DNA of 64,000 bases from Sulfitobacter litoralis. GTDB lineage: Bacteria > Pseudomonadota > Alphaproteobacteria > Rhodobacterales > Rhodobacteraceae. The stretch is taken from contig NZ_FNJD01000013.1 of the NCBI RefSeq assembly GCF_900103185.1, forward strand, positions 1-64,000, read 5' to 3'. This document shows, one piece after another, positions 19,097-28,595 of the stretch. Position 1 is the first letter of the stretch. Each line of letters opens with the position of its first letter. The position numbers and the translations under genes are program-made. The notes below the pieces were generated by a model. That model saw only the letters and a list, made by a program, of their open reading frames with translations, had not been told where the DNA came from and did not search any database.

Positions 19097-20152
19097 ATGT
19101 CCTTTTTGAAAAACCTATCCTTCGCAGCCGCAATGAGTATTGCAGCCTCCGTTGCCGGTGCCGAAACCGTCCTGATCCACGGCGAAGCAGGCCCGAATCG
19201 CGGTGCCCGCGCAGACGCCCTGCAGTGGTTCGCGGACCAAGTGGCCGAGCGGTCGGAAAACGATCTGCGTCTGGACATCCAGTGGGGCGGCGCGCTGTTC
19301 AAAGCGAACGCTGCCGTACAGTCTATCGGTGACGGTGTGGCTGACATGGGGTCTGTGATCGCTGTCTATTACCCGCAAGAAATGGCCGCCTATGGCATCG
19401 CTGATCTGCCCGTAAACAACCCCGATGCCTGGGTCGGTATGCGCGCCACGGACGAGCTGATGCGTTCGAACCCAGCGATTGCGGACAACTTGGCAGACAA
19501 GGACCTTGTCTACATCGGGACATGGACCACCAGCCAGGTGAACATCGGTTGTAAAGGCGACGCGATCCGTTCGGTCGCTGATATCGCGGGCAAAAAAGTA
19601 CGTGGTACAGGGGCCTACGGTAAGGTCTTTGGCGACGAAGGCGCGAACATGGTCAACATGTCCATTTATGACGCGTACCAAGGGCTCGACACTGGGCTGA
19701 TCGACTGTAGCCAAGGGTATTCCTACGCCGTTGCAGCGCTGAAGCAGGCCGAAGTCATGGATAACTACACCCTGCTGAACTGGGGCCAGGTTGGCGGCGT
19801 CGGCATCTTCATGAACAAAGACATGTTCGATGCGCTGTCCGAAGATCAGCAAGGCGTGCTTTTGGAAACCGGTGCTGATCTGTCCGATGAATTCGGCCGC
19901 ATGATCACAGACGCCAACGACAAAGCGATCGCAGCGATGAAAGAGCAAGGTGTCGAAGTTCTGGAATTGCCCGAAGAAGAGCGTGCCAAGCTGGTCGCCG
20001 GCGGCGAAAAGTATCTGGCCGAGTGGGTCGAGACAGCCAACAGCACCGGCCTTCCCGGCGAACAGCTTCTGGAAGACTACAAGGCGCTGATCGCGAAGTA
20101 CACGAAAGAGCGCGATGAGAACGGTTACCCTTGGGCAGCTGACAACAACTAA
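19097..20152 (+). CDS. dctP: TRAP transporter substrate-binding protein (DctP family)
   Basis: The 351-aa periplasmic receptor starts at the ATG at 19097, which follows GGGAGGG. Its Sec signal ends near VAGAETV. The receptor fold shows WFADQVAERSENDLRLDIQW near 35-54, KKVRGTGAYGKVFGDEGANM near 165 and YQGLDTGLIDCSQGYSYAV near 195. The region where an Arg usually anchors the carboxylate of the ligand lies around VRGTG. It opens a dctP-dctQ-dctM set next to an IclR regulator and CoA-linked catabolic genes, suggesting an organic acid as ligand. Confidence 0.93.
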   Translation: MSFLKNLSFAAAMSIAASVAGAETVLIHGEAGPNRGARADALQWFADQVAERSENDLRLDIQWGGALFKANAAVQSIGDGVADMGSVIAVYYPQEMAAYGIADLPVNNPDAWVGMRATDELMRSNPAIADNLADKDLVYIGTWTTSQVNIGCKGDAIRSVADIAGKKVRGTGAYGKVFGDEGANMVNMSIYDAYQGLDTGLIDCSQGYSYAVAALKQAEVMDNYTLLNWGQVGGVGIFMNKDMFDALSEDQQGVLLETGADLSDEFGRMITDANDKAIAAMKEQGVEVLELPEEERAKLVAGGEKYLAEWVETANSTGLPGEQLLEDYKALIAKYTKERDENGYPWAADNN

Positions 20153-20179
20153 GCATTAGCTTTGGGAGGAGCAGGGACC

Positions 20180-20713
20180 ATGTTGGTACCACTTGAGAAA
20201 ATCCTGTTGGGGTTGGGCGCGGCTGCGGTCATCCTGCTGGGGATCTTGATCACGTCCAACGTGGTCGCGCGCGCCGTCTTCGCATCTAGCGTACCCGATA
20301 GCGTCACTTTGGTGCGGGAGCTGATGGTCGCGGCCATCCTCCTGCCCCTTGCGGCAGCAACTGCCAACCGCGCGCACGTTAGCGTGGCTTTTGTGTCCGA
20401 CCGGTTCGGGCCCAAGCTGCGGTCCTGGCTTATCGTGCTGGGATCGGTGATGGGGATGATCGCCTTGGGCGGTCTGATCTATGCCGGTGGCCGCGAATTC
20501 CTGAGCGTTTGGGAAAAGGGCAGCTTTTTCTACGGCGACCTGAACCTGCCCAAATGGCCCGGGCGTTTATTGTTTGTGGTCGGTATCGCGGCCTGCTGGC
20601 TGCGTCTGGCCGAACTGGCGATCCGCGATGTTCGCACGATCCTGTCCGGCGGTACTGTCTCGGACGAAGAAAATCACACAATCGAGCTCGTTGCTGAAAA
20701 AGAGGTGCTGTAA
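20180..20713 (+). CDS. dctQ: TRAP transporter small membrane subunit (DctQ family)
   Basis: The 177-aa protein has the expected four membrane helices (about 8-30, 47-65, 82-105, 125-148) and DctQ-like sequences such as RELMVAAILLPLAAATANRAHV. The ATG at 20180 follows GGGAGGAGCAGGGACC. It bridges the periplasmic receptor and the large subunit. Its stop overlaps the dctM start by one base. Confidence 0.92.
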   Translation: MLVPLEKILLGLGAAAVILLGILITSNVVARAVFASSVPDSVTLVRELMVAAILLPLAAATANRAHVSVAFVSDRFGPKLRSWLIVLGSVMGMIALGGLIYAGGREFLSVWEKGSFFYGDLNLPKWPGRLLFVVGIAACWLRLAELAIRDVRTILSGGTVSDEENHTIELVAEKEVL

Positions 20714-22053
20714 TGGACGCGTCAACCATTGGCCTGATCGCCTTTGCCGCAGTGTTAATCCTGCTGGCGCTTAGGGTGCCGATTGCGTTTGCTCTGGCCA
20801 GTGTGGCCACCATCGCCACCTTCTTTATCTTCGCGTTCCGCACCGGCACATTTATGCCAGAACGTGCCATCCGCGCGACAACGTCGATGGTGTTCTCGAA
20901 CTCCTTTGACCTGATACACTCCTATGATCTATCGATGATCCCGCTATTTGTTGCCCTTGGGCACATCGCCTATCGCGCCGACATCACGACCAAGATCTAC
21001 CACGCGGCCAAGGTTTGGCTGACGCGCCTGCCCGGCGGTGTTGCGATGGCAAGCGTCATGGGGTGTGGCGGATTCTCGGCGATTACCGGCAGCTCTATTG
21101 CCTGCGCCTCGACCATGGGGAAAATCTGCACGCCCGAGATGTTGCGCATGGGCTATGACCCCCGGCTTGCCACCGCGTCGGTCGCCGCAGGGGGCACGCT
21201 GGGGTCGCTGATCCCGCCGTCTGTTCTGTTCATCATCTACGGTATCTTTACCGAGACCTCTATCTCGTCGCTGTTCCTCGCGGGTGTTCTGCCGGGCTTG
21301 CTGACGCTGGCAGGCTTTATCCTTGTGATTGCCGTCTGGGTCTGGCGCTCGCCTGAAATCGCTCCGTCCACAGCGACGCGCTATTCCACCAAGGAACGGT
21401 TCGCTGCAGCTGCGGAAAGCTGGCCTGCGGTGATGCTGTTCGTGCTGATCATCGGCGGCATCTACGGCGGCATCTTTACCGCAACCGAAGCGGCGGCTGT
21501 ATGTGTGGTCGCGGCGACGCTGATCGGTTTTGCGCAGCGCAAGCTGACCTTGCAGGGCCTCTGGGACGCGGTGAAAGAAACCTGCATACAGACCGCGGCG
21601 ATCTTCTTTATCGCGGCGGGGGCCAAGATTTTTGTGGCCTTTATCGCCCTGACCAACGTCGCCCCGATGATCGTGAATGTCGTGGCCGAGGCCGAGCTGT
21701 CCGTTGTGGTCCTGCTGCTGGCGATTGCGGCGATTTATCTGCTGCTTGGCATGTTCCTTGATCCGATTGGCATCATGGTTCTGACCCTGCCACTGATGAT
21801 TCCGCTGGTAGAAAGCTATGACATGAACCTGATCTGGTTCGGTGTTGTGGTGATCAAGCTGCTGGAAATCGGGCTGATCACGCCGCCTGTCGGCCTGAAC
21901 GTCTTTGTCATCGCTAATGTGGTGGGCAAGGAGGCTCCGATCGACAAGATCTTTGCTGGTATCACGCGCTTCCTGAGCGTTGATGTGATCGTGCTGGTGC
22001 TGATCATGTCCTTCCCGATGATCTCGTTGCTTATTCCTATGGCGGCGCGATGA
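20713..22053 (+). CDS. dctM: TRAP transporter large permease (DctM family)
   Basis: The 446-aa polytopic protein has the normal length and about 12 helices and carries the sodium/substrate channel of the TRAP system. Family signatures include VMGCGGFSAITGSSIACAST near 115-134 and GGTLGSLIPPSVLFIIYGIF near 160-179, with a second repeat near LITPPVGLNVFVIANV. Its stop overlaps the ATG of the iclR-type gene by four bases. Confidence 0.95.
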   Translation: MDASTIGLIAFAAVLILLALRVPIAFALASVATIATFFIFAFRTGTFMPERAIRATTSMVFSNSFDLIHSYDLSMIPLFVALGHIAYRADITTKIYHAAKVWLTRLPGGVAMASVMGCGGFSAITGSSIACASTMGKICTPEMLRMGYDPRLATASVAAGGTLGSLIPPSVLFIIYGIFTETSISSLFLAGVLPGLLTLAGFILVIAVWVWRSPEIAPSTATRYSTKERFAAAAESWPAVMLFVLIIGGIYGGIFTATEAAAVCVVAATLIGFAQRKLTLQGLWDAVKETCIQTAAIFFIAAGAKIFVAFIALTNVAPMIVNVVAEAELSVVVLLLAIAAIYLLLGMFLDPIGIMVLTLPLMIPLVESYDMNLIWFGVVVIKLLEIGLITPPVGLNVFVIANVVGKEAPIDKIFAGITRFLSVDVIVLVLIMSFPMISLLIPMAAR

Positions 22054-22826
22054 GTGGCGATACCACAGATCGGAAATTTGCCAACACTCTGGCGCGGGGG
22101 CTTGCTATATTGCGGGCCTTTCGCGCCAGTGACAGCGGGCTGACCCACGCACAGATTGCAGATCGCACTGGGCTGCCGAAACCCACCGTATCGCGGTTGA
22201 CCTATACCCTGTGCGAACTGGGCTATCTTAGCCACGGCGGGCGCAATGACCGCTTTCGTCTGGGGCCGTCGGCCATCGCCCTTGGTTCTGTCGCGTCGGT
22301 GGCGGTCAACTTTCTGGATCTGGTGTCTGATGCGATGCAGCAGCTTGCCGATGAGACGGGCACATTGTTGCTGGTGGCCGTACGCGACGACGAAAAGATG
22401 ATGCTGGTGCGCACTTGGCGCCCGCAGAATGGGTCGACCATCTGGCTGGAGCCGGGGCACAGGATTCCCGTGTTCGGATCGTCTTCGGGCATGGCCGTCG
22501 TGGCGTCACTTAGTGAAGAGCGCTTTGAGCAGTTGACGCCCGAAGCGGATATGCGAAGGTTCCGGGCGGAGGGATATTCGCAATTGATAGAACAAGGGTT
22601 CGTTTACGCGATGGAAGGCACGCGATATGCCAGAACAATCAACGCCGTAAGTGTCCCCTATTTTGCCGAAGAGTTCGGCGAGCCGGTATCGTTCACCGCC
22701 GGAGCCATGCCTCATGATTTGCCCGATTCCCGTATCGTGCAAGAGGTGGGCCCCGCCTTACGTGAACTGGTGCGCGCGCTTGAACAGCGCACCGGGCGCA
22801 CGCCTGCGCTGAGCCGCCGCGACTGA
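22050..22826 (+). CDS. IclR-family transcriptional regulator
   Basis: The 258-aa protein has the IclR layout: an N-terminal winged helix (LARGLAILRAF, then GLTHAQIADRTGLPKPTVSR near 30-49) and an effector-binding domain with GTLLLVAVRDDEKMMLVRTW and VFGSSSGMAVVASLSEE. It is translationally coupled to dctM and precedes the beta-oxidation genes by 28 bases, so it probably controls the whole TRAP-catabolic unit in response to the imported acid or its metabolite. Confidence 0.92.
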   Translation: MSGDTTDRKFANTLARGLAILRAFRASDSGLTHAQIADRTGLPKPTVSRLTYTLCELGYLSHGGRNDRFRLGPSAIALGSVASVAVNFLDLVSDAMQQLADETGTLLLVAVRDDEKMMLVRTWRPQNGSTIWLEPGHRIPVFGSSSGMAVVASLSEERFEQLTPEADMRRFRAEGYSQLIEQGFVYAMEGTRYARTINAVSVPYFAEEFGEPVSFTAGAMPHDLPDSRIVQEVGPALRELVRALEQRTGRTPALSRRD

Positions 22827-22854
22827 AACAAGACTAGACCAAGGAATATGCTAA

Positions 22855-24951
22855 ATGACTGACAAGATTGGATATACCCGCAAAGGCGACGTGGCCGTAC
22901 TGCGGATCAAGAACCCCCCGGTCAACGCGTTGTCCCATGCTGTTCGTGAAGGTCTGGTTGCCGGCATGGCACAGGCTGAAGCGGACGAAGGCGTTAAAGC
23001 CGTGGTTATCGTCGGGGAGGGCCGTGCCTTTATCGCCGGTGCGGATATCACCGAATTCGGTAAAACGCCGCTTGAACCTTTCCTGCCGGATGTGTGCAAA
23101 CGGATCGAGGATTCTCCGTTGATCGTTGTCGCCTCCATGCATGGTGTGTCGTTGGGCGGTGGGCTCGAGATCGCGTTATCGGCGCATTACCGTGTGGCGC
23201 AGCCGTCGGCCAAAGTGGGTCTGCCCGAGGTACATCTGGGCCTGATCCCCGGTGCCGGTGCGACCCAGCGTTTACCCCGCCTGATCGGGGTGGATCCGTC
23301 GCTTGATCTGATCACCTCGGGCCGTCAGGTCAAAGCGGCCGAAGCCGAAAGCCTTGGCATCATCGATCAGGTCACCGAGGGCGACCCCGAGGATGTGGGC
23401 GTCGCCTACGCCGATAACCTGATCGCCACCAACGCACCGCGCCGCCCCGTCAGCGAGATGGCCGCACCCGCGCCGATCGACTGGGATGCGGCCTATGGCG
23501 GGACGCTGAAAAAAGGTCGCGGGCAAATCTCTCCGGCGCAAGCGGTTCGTGCGGTTCAAGCCGCGGCAGAGCTGCCCTTTGACGAAGGCATGCTGGCCGA
23601 GCGCAAGATTTTCATGGGGCTGATGGAGACAGACCAGCGTCAGGGCATGATCCACGCGTTCTTCTCTGAGCGTGCGGTAGGCAACCTGCCGGAACTGAAA
23701 GGCGTCGAGCCACGGGCGTTGCAATCCATCGGCATCATCGGCGGTGGCACCATGGGCGCAGGCATCGCCACGGCGGCGCTGTTGGCAGGCTTCAACGTCG
23801 TGCTGATCGAGATGAAGGAAGATGCCGCAGAGGCCGCACGCGGTCGCATCGCGGGCAATCTTTCCGGCGCGCTGAAGCGCGGCAAGATCACCCAAATGAA
23901 ATACGATGCGATGACCAACACCGCGCTTGAGGTGTCGATCAACTATGACAGCCTCGCCTCGGTCGATCTGGTGATCGAAGCGGTGTTCGAGGACATGGGC
24001 GTCAAGAAAGACGTGTTCGGCAAGCTCGACGCCGTGTGCAAACCGGGTGCAATTCTGGCGTCCAACACGTCCTATCTGGATGTGGACGAGATCGCGGCCA
24101 GCACCTCGCGCCCTGCGGATGTGATCGGGCTGCACTTCTTTTCGCCCGCGCATATCATGAAGCTGCTCGAAGTGGTGGTCGCCGAAAAGACCGCCCCCGA
24201 TGTGGTCGCCACGGGCTTTGCTCTTGGTAAGGCGCTGAACAAGATTTCAGTACGCGCTGGTGTTTGCGACGGCTTTATCGGCAACCGTATTCTGGCCACT
24301 TACCGCACTGCGGCCGATCATATGGTGTTGGATGGCGCGTCGCCATACCAGATCGACAAGGCGCTGGTCGACTTCGGCTTTGCCATGGGCCCGTTTGCCG
24401 TGGGCGATCTGGCCGGTCTCGACATCGGCTGGGCCACACGAAAGCGCAAGGCGGCGACGCGCCACCCTGCCGAACGCGTACCGACATACCCCGACAAGAT
24501 CTGCGAAGCCGGCAACTTTGGCCAGAAGACCGGCAAAGGTTTCTACATCTATGAGGCCGGATCGCGCGGCGGGGTGCCGAACCCCGAGGTGTCCGAACTG
24601 ATCGCCGCCGAACGCGCCGAACGCGGCATCACCCCGCGTGACTTTACCGACGCAGAAATCGTACGCCGCTATATGGCCGCGATGGTCAACGAGGCGGCAA
24701 AGGTCGTGGGCGAGGGCATCGCAAAGCGGCCCTTGGACGTGGATATGGTCCTGCTCTTTGGCTACGGCTTCCCGCGCTATTGGGGCGGGCCGATGAAATG
24801 GGCCGACCTGCAAGGCCTGCCCGCGCTGCTGGCCGATATCGAAGGCTACGCCAAGGAAGACGCTTGGTTCTGGGAACCCGCGCCGCTGCTGAAACAGCTG
24901 GTCGCAGAGGGTCGCACTTTTGATGACCTGAACAAACAAGCCGCAAAGTAA
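22855..24951 (+). CDS. Bifunctional enoyl-CoA hydratase / 3-hydroxyacyl-CoA dehydrogenase (FadJ/PimF-like)
   Basis: The 698-aa fusion starts with a crotonase domain: [14 protein letters not shown] near 56-69, [20 protein letters not shown] near 98-117, and [20 protein letters not shown] with both catalytic Glu positions in conserved context. The NAD-binding domain begins [14 protein letters not shown] near 294, and the HAD C-terminal domains follow with [18 protein letters not shown]. It catalyses hydration and oxidation steps of beta-oxidation. The equivalent pimF gene stands at the same place in pimelate operons. Confidence 0.93.
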   Translation: MTDKIGYTRKGDVAVLRIKNPPVNALSHAVREGLVAGMAQAEADEGVKAVVIVGEGRAFIAGADITEFGKTPLEPFLPDVCKRIEDSPLIVVASMHGVSLGGGLEIALSAHYRVAQPSAKVGLPEVHLGLIPGAGATQRLPRLIGVDPSLDLITSGRQVKAAEAESLGIIDQVTEGDPEDVGVAYADNLIATNAPRRPVSEMAAPAPIDWDAAYGGTLKKGRGQISPAQAVRAVQAAAELPFDEGMLAERKIFMGLMETDQRQGMIHAFFSERAVGNLPELKGVEPRALQSIGIIGGGTMGAGIATAALLAGFNVVLIEMKEDAAEAARGRIAGNLSGALKRGKITQMKYDAMTNTALEVSINYDSLASVDLVIEAVFEDMGVKKDVFGKLDAVCKPGAILASNTSYLDVDEIAASTSRPADVIGLHFFSPAHIMKLLEVVVAEKTAPDVVATGFALGKALNKISVRAGVCDGFIGNRILATYRTAADHMVLDGASPYQIDKALVDFGFAMGPFAVGDLAGLDIGWATRKRKAATRHPAERVPTYPDKICEAGNFGQKTGKGFYIYEAGSRGGVPNPEVSELIAAERAERGITPRDFTDAEIVRRYMAAMVNEAAKVVGEGIAKRPLDVDMVLLFGYGFPRYWGGPMKWADLQGLPALLADIEGYAKEDAWFWEPAPLLKQLVAEGRTFDDLNKQAAK

Positions 24952-24996
24952 ATGACAAGGGCGCAATGCCCGACAATATAAACCGGAGGAAGACAA

Positions 24997-26202
24997 ATGG
25001 ATCTGAGCTATAGCGACGAAGAAAAGGCTTTCCGCGCCGAAGTGCGGGCCTTTCTAGAGGAAAAGCTCCCCAAGGAAATGAGCGACAAAATCCGCAAGGG
25101 TGAAGAGCTTGGTAAGGACGGTCAGGAACAGTGGCATGCGATCCTGAACGCCCAAGGCTGGCTGGCCCCGAACTGGCCCAAGAAATTTGGTGGTGCGGAA
25201 TGGAACGCGGTTCAGCGTCACATCTTCGAAGAAGAAGCCGCCGCCGCCTATGCGCCGCGCATTGTACCCTTTGGCCTGTCGATGCTGGCACCCGTGCTGC
25301 AGAAATTCGGCTCGCAAGAGCAGAACGATTACTGGCTGCCGCGCCTCTTGGCGGGTGAAGACTGGTGGTGTCAGGGCTATTCCGAGCCGGGTGCCGGTTC
25401 CGACCTTGCCTCGCTCAAGACCGAAGCGGTTCTGAACGACGAAGGCACGCACTACATCGTCAATGGCCAGAAGACCTGGACCACGCTGGGTCAGCACGCG
25501 AATATGATCTTCTGCCTCGTGCGCACCGACAAGACGGTGAAGCAGCAAGAGGGTATCTCCTTCCTGCTGATCGACATGGACACCCCCGGTGTCGAAGTGC
25601 GCCCGATCATCCTGCTCGATGGCACCCACGAGGTGAACGAAGTCTGGTTCTCGGACGTGAAAGTACCGGTTGAAAACCTTGTTGGCAAAGAGAACGAAGG
25701 CTGGACCTATGCCAAGTACCTGCTGACCCACGAACGCACCAACATTGCGGGCGTCGGTTTCTCGCAGGCGGGTCTGACCGCGGTAAAACGTATCGCAAAG
25801 GCAGAGATGTCCGGCGGCAAGCCGTTGATGCAGAACCCGCATTTCGCGGCACGTGTGGCGCAGGTCGAGATCGACCTGATGGCGATGAGCACCACAAACC
25901 TGCGCATCGTCTCCAAGGCGGCAGCGGGTGCGGCACCGGGTGTTGAATCGTCCATGCTGAAAGTCAAAGGTACGATCATCCGTCAAGAGATCAACGATCT
26001 CGCGCGTCGTGCCGCTGGTGCCTATGCGATGCCATTCGCATCCGAAGCGATCGAAGGGTCAAACCTGGCCCTGCCTGATCCGTTGAATGCCGGCCCCGTC
26101 GCCGCGCAATATTTCAACAACCGTAAACTGTCGATCTTTGGCGGCTCGAACGAAATCCAGCGCCAGATCATTGCCAAAACAACGATGGGAGGTGGAGCAT
26201 GA
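24997..26202 (+). CDS. Acyl-CoA dehydrogenase, large-subunit type (PimC-like)
   Basis: The 401-aa flavoprotein begins MDLSYSDEEKAFRAEVRAFL, as in large subunits of pimeloyl-CoA-type dehydrogenases, and contains the FAD/substrate motif WCQGYSEPGAGSDLASLKT near 124-142. The usual catalytic Glu of short/medium-chain enzymes (YEGT motif) is replaced by Gly in IFGGSNEIQR. However, Glu246 in LLTHERTNIAG sits where isovaleryl-CoA dehydrogenase carries its base. A CGGAGGAAGA site precedes the ATG. The stop overlaps the next dehydrogenase gene by four bases, pointing to a heteromeric enzyme. Confidence 0.9.
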   Translation: MDLSYSDEEKAFRAEVRAFLEEKLPKEMSDKIRKGEELGKDGQEQWHAILNAQGWLAPNWPKKFGGAEWNAVQRHIFEEEAAAAYAPRIVPFGLSMLAPVLQKFGSQEQNDYWLPRLLAGEDWWCQGYSEPGAGSDLASLKTEAVLNDEGTHYIVNGQKTWTTLGQHANMIFCLVRTDKTVKQQEGISFLLIDMDTPGVEVRPIILLDGTHEVNEVWFSDVKVPVENLVGKENEGWTYAKYLLTHERTNIAGVGFSQAGLTAVKRIAKAEMSGGKPLMQNPHFAARVAQVEIDLMAMSTTNLRIVSKAAAGAAPGVESSMLKVKGTIIRQEINDLARRAAGAYAMPFASEAIEGSNLALPDPLNAGPVAAQYFNNRKLSIFGGSNEIQRQIIAKTTMGGGA

Positions 26203-27332
26203 ACTTCGACCTGACAGAAGAACGCCAAATGCTGCAAGACAGCCTGCGCCGTTTCCTGCGCGACAAATACGACACGGCAACGCGTAACAAAATCCTCGAG
26301 AGCGACTCCGGTTTTTCCGCGGATATCTGGAACGGTCTGGCCGAGCTGGGTGTCATTGGCGCACTGTTCACCGAAGATCAGGGCGGCTTTGGCGGCGCTG
26401 GTTTCGACATCGCAGTTGTGTTCGAGGAACTGGGCCGCGCAGGCGTGGTCGAACCTTTCCTTGATACCGCCATTCTGGGCGGCGGTCTGATTGCCGATTT
26501 GGGCAACGACGACCAGCAGGCCCACATCGAAGAGCTGATCGGAGGCACGCTGCAGGTGGCCTTTGCCCACGGTGAACCCACCAGCCGCTATGACCTGAAC
26601 CAGGTCACGTCTACGGCCAAGGTCGATGGCGACAACGTGGTGCTGAACGGTCGCAAGGCTGTTGTGGTCAACGCAGAAAACGCCGACATGCTCATCGTCT
26701 CTGCCCGCGAAAGCGGCGATGCGGGCGACGAAGACGGTATTTCGTTGTTCCTCGTTCCGGCGGACGCCAAGGGTATCACGCTGCAAGGCTATGCGCTGCT
26801 GGCCGGTGGCCGTGCCGCCGAAGTCACGCTGGATGATGTGTCCGTGCCTGCCTCTGCCCGTCTGGGTGAAGCCGGTAAGGCGTTCAAGGCCATTGAGGCC
26901 CGCGTCGCAGCGGCCAATGTCGCGATCTGTGCGGAAACACTGGGCGCAATGGAAACGGCAACCCGCCTGACCCGCGAATACCTGATGACCCGCAAACAGT
27001 TCGGCAAGCCCATCGGCACGTTCCAGGCGCTTGCGCACCGGATGTCCGATCTGCTGATCGAGATGGAACAGGCGCGTTCCGCCGTGATCGTTGCGGCTGG
27101 CCACCTCGACGCCGATTACAAAGCGCGCGAGACACATATCTCTGCCGCCAAGAACCTGCTGGGCCGCGCGGGCCGTCTGGTTGCCGAAGACAGTATCCAG
27201 ATGCACGGTGGTATCGCCATGACCCAAGAATACGAACTGGCTCATATCGCCAAGCGTATCATCATGGCCGATCACCGCTTTGGGGACACAGACCACCATC
27301 TGGAGCGTTTCATTGCCCTTGCAGCAGCTTGA
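26199..27332 (+). CDS. Acyl-CoA dehydrogenase, small-subunit type (PimD-like)
   Basis: The 377-aa partner starts MNFDLTEERQMLQDSLRRFL and has the degenerate central region typical of the second subunit of paired dehydrogenases (pimeloyl-CoA or steroid side-chain type). It keeps the C-terminal flavin-contacting segment DSIQMHGGIAMTQEYELAHI near 328-347, but I do not see the WxxSEPxxGSD motif of the large subunit. Four-base overlap with the upstream gene supports stoichiometric synthesis. It probably completes FAD sites in a heterotetramer. Confidence 0.88.
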   Translation: MNFDLTEERQMLQDSLRRFLRDKYDTATRNKILESDSGFSADIWNGLAELGVIGALFTEDQGGFGGAGFDIAVVFEELGRAGVVEPFLDTAILGGGLIADLGNDDQQAHIEELIGGTLQVAFAHGEPTSRYDLNQVTSTAKVDGDNVVLNGRKAVVVNAENADMLIVSARESGDAGDEDGISLFLVPADAKGITLQGYALLAGGRAAEVTLDDVSVPASARLGEAGKAFKAIEARVAAANVAICAETLGAMETATRLTREYLMTRKQFGKPIGTFQALAHRMSDLLIEMEQARSAVIVAAGHLDADYKARETHISAAKNLLGRAGRLVAEDSIQMHGGIAMTQEYELAHIAKRIIMADHRFGDTDHHLERFIALAAA

Positions 27333-27741
27333 TGAAAGCCAGCTGATCCGGAACGAGACCGGCACCCAAACCCTTGTCGGATATGTCGTGGATATATCCG
27401 ACAAGGCCCACGGGCGCTGCTTTCTTGATCTGGGTCCGCAGCACTTTAACCGCCATGGGGTTCTTCATGGCGGTATTGCCGCCACATTGCTGGATAACGC
27501 CTGTGGTATGACCGGATCGCTCAGCGTGGACCCCACGGGCCAGCACCCGTTCCTCACGATTTCGCTGACGACGCAGTTTCTGGCCGCTGGTATGCCGGGT
27601 CGCGTGACCGCGACCGGAACGATCAAGGGCGGTGGCCGCAGCCTGCTGTATATCGACGCTGAACTCGTCCACGAAGACGGCACGGTCATTGCGACATCCA
27701 CAGGCGTGTTCAAGCGCGTCCCACAGGAGAAACTGAAATGA
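27313..27741 (+). CDS. PaaI-type hotdog thioesterase
   Basis: The product (142 aa from the TTG at 27313) is a single hotdog-fold thioesterase with HFNRHGVLHGGIAATLLDNA near 43-62, including the HGG motif and catalytic Asp of the PaaI family. There is no in-frame ATG near the expected start. TTG at 27313 has GGAG at 27302-27305 in front and overlaps the dehydrogenase stop by 20 bases; TTG at 27319 is the alternative. It may release CoA from dead-end intermediates of the pathway. Confidence 0.85.
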   Translation: MPLQQLDESQLIRNETGTQTLVGYVVDISDKAHGRCFLDLGPQHFNRHGVLHGGIAATLLDNACGMTGSLSVDPTGQHPFLTISLTTQFLAAGMPGRVTATGTIKGGGRSLLYIDAELVHEDGTVIATSTGVFKRVPQEKLK

Positions 27742-28511
27742 GCGCTCGGATCGAAGACAAGGGTGACCGGATCGTCATCTGGAACGGAAACGCGCATAAG
27801 CGGGGTGCCCTGTCGCCCGAGCTTTACGCTTGCATCGGCCAAGCGATTGAAATGGCCGCCGAGCCGCGTATCCGTGCCGTGATCCTGACCTCCGAAGGGG
27901 ATTTCTTTTGCGCAGGGGGCGATCTGAACGTTCTGATCGCGCGCCGCGACATGCCCAAAGATGAACGCCGCGGCAAGATCAACGAATTGCACAGCTTGAT
28001 CCGCGCGATCCGGTCCTGTCCGGTGCCTGTCATCGCCGCCGTCGAAGGTGGTGCCGCGGGCGCGGGGCTGTCTTTCGCGCTGGCCTGCGATTTGATCGTT
28101 GCCGCTGCCGGTGCCAAGTTCACCGCCGCCTACGTCAAGGCGGGTCTGGTGCCTGACGGGGGGCTGACCGCCTCGCTTGCCCGTGCCTTGCCACGGCAGC
28201 TCGCCATGGAGATGTGTCTGCTGGCGCAGCCCGTGACGGTAGAGCGGATGCATGATCTGGGCGTGGTGAATGTCGTTACCGAAAAAGGCGGCGCGTTTGA
28301 TGCTGCTATGGCGTTGGCCGATCGTTTGGCCGCAGGACCCCGCGATGCCCAACGGGTGATCCGCGGCTTGGTCGCGCAGGCCTATGACGTGTCCGAGGCT
28401 GACCAGCTTGACGCAGAATGTGATGCGATGGCTCACGCCACCGGCGCTGATGAGGCCGCCGAAGGCATCGCCGCTTTCTTGGAAAAGCGCACACCGAATT
28501 ACGGCGGCTGA
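27738..28511 (+). CDS. Enoyl-CoA hydratase/isomerase family protein
   Basis: The 257-aa crotonase-fold protein has an oxyanion-hole segment FFCAGGDLNVL near 54-64 and VEGGAAGAGLSFALACDLIV near 97-116. At the two usual hydratase Glu positions it shows no Glu in FTAAYVKAGL and Asp in GLVPDGG. This pattern is seen in isomerase-type members such as PaaG-like proteins, so isomerisation is more likely than hydration. Its start overlaps the thioesterase stop by four bases. It may process an unsaturated or ring-derived intermediate. Confidence 0.83.
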   Translation: MSARIEDKGDRIVIWNGNAHKRGALSPELYACIGQAIEMAAEPRIRAVILTSEGDFFCAGGDLNVLIARRDMPKDERRGKINELHSLIRAIRSCPVPVIAAVEGGAAGAGLSFALACDLIVAAAGAKFTAAYVKAGLVPDGGLTASLARALPRQLAMEMCLLAQPVTVERMHDLGVVNVVTEKGGAFDAAMALADRLAAGPRDAQRVIRGLVAQAYDVSEADQLDAECDAMAHATGADEAAEGIAAFLEKRTPNYGG

Positions 28512-28595
28512 GCCTCAGCCACCGATCTATTGACCCAACCCGCAGCCAGACGCGCTGACCGGGTTCTGACTGACTGCGGGGAGGCAGAGAATATT

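Noticed and set aside
23272-24153. 293-codon minus-strand open frame
   Set aside because: It is antisense to the FadJ-like gene, whose catalytic motifs are intact.
26022-27404. 460-codon minus-strand open frame
   Set aside because: It is antisense to the two acyl-CoA dehydrogenase genes; its length reflects G+C bias, not a gene.
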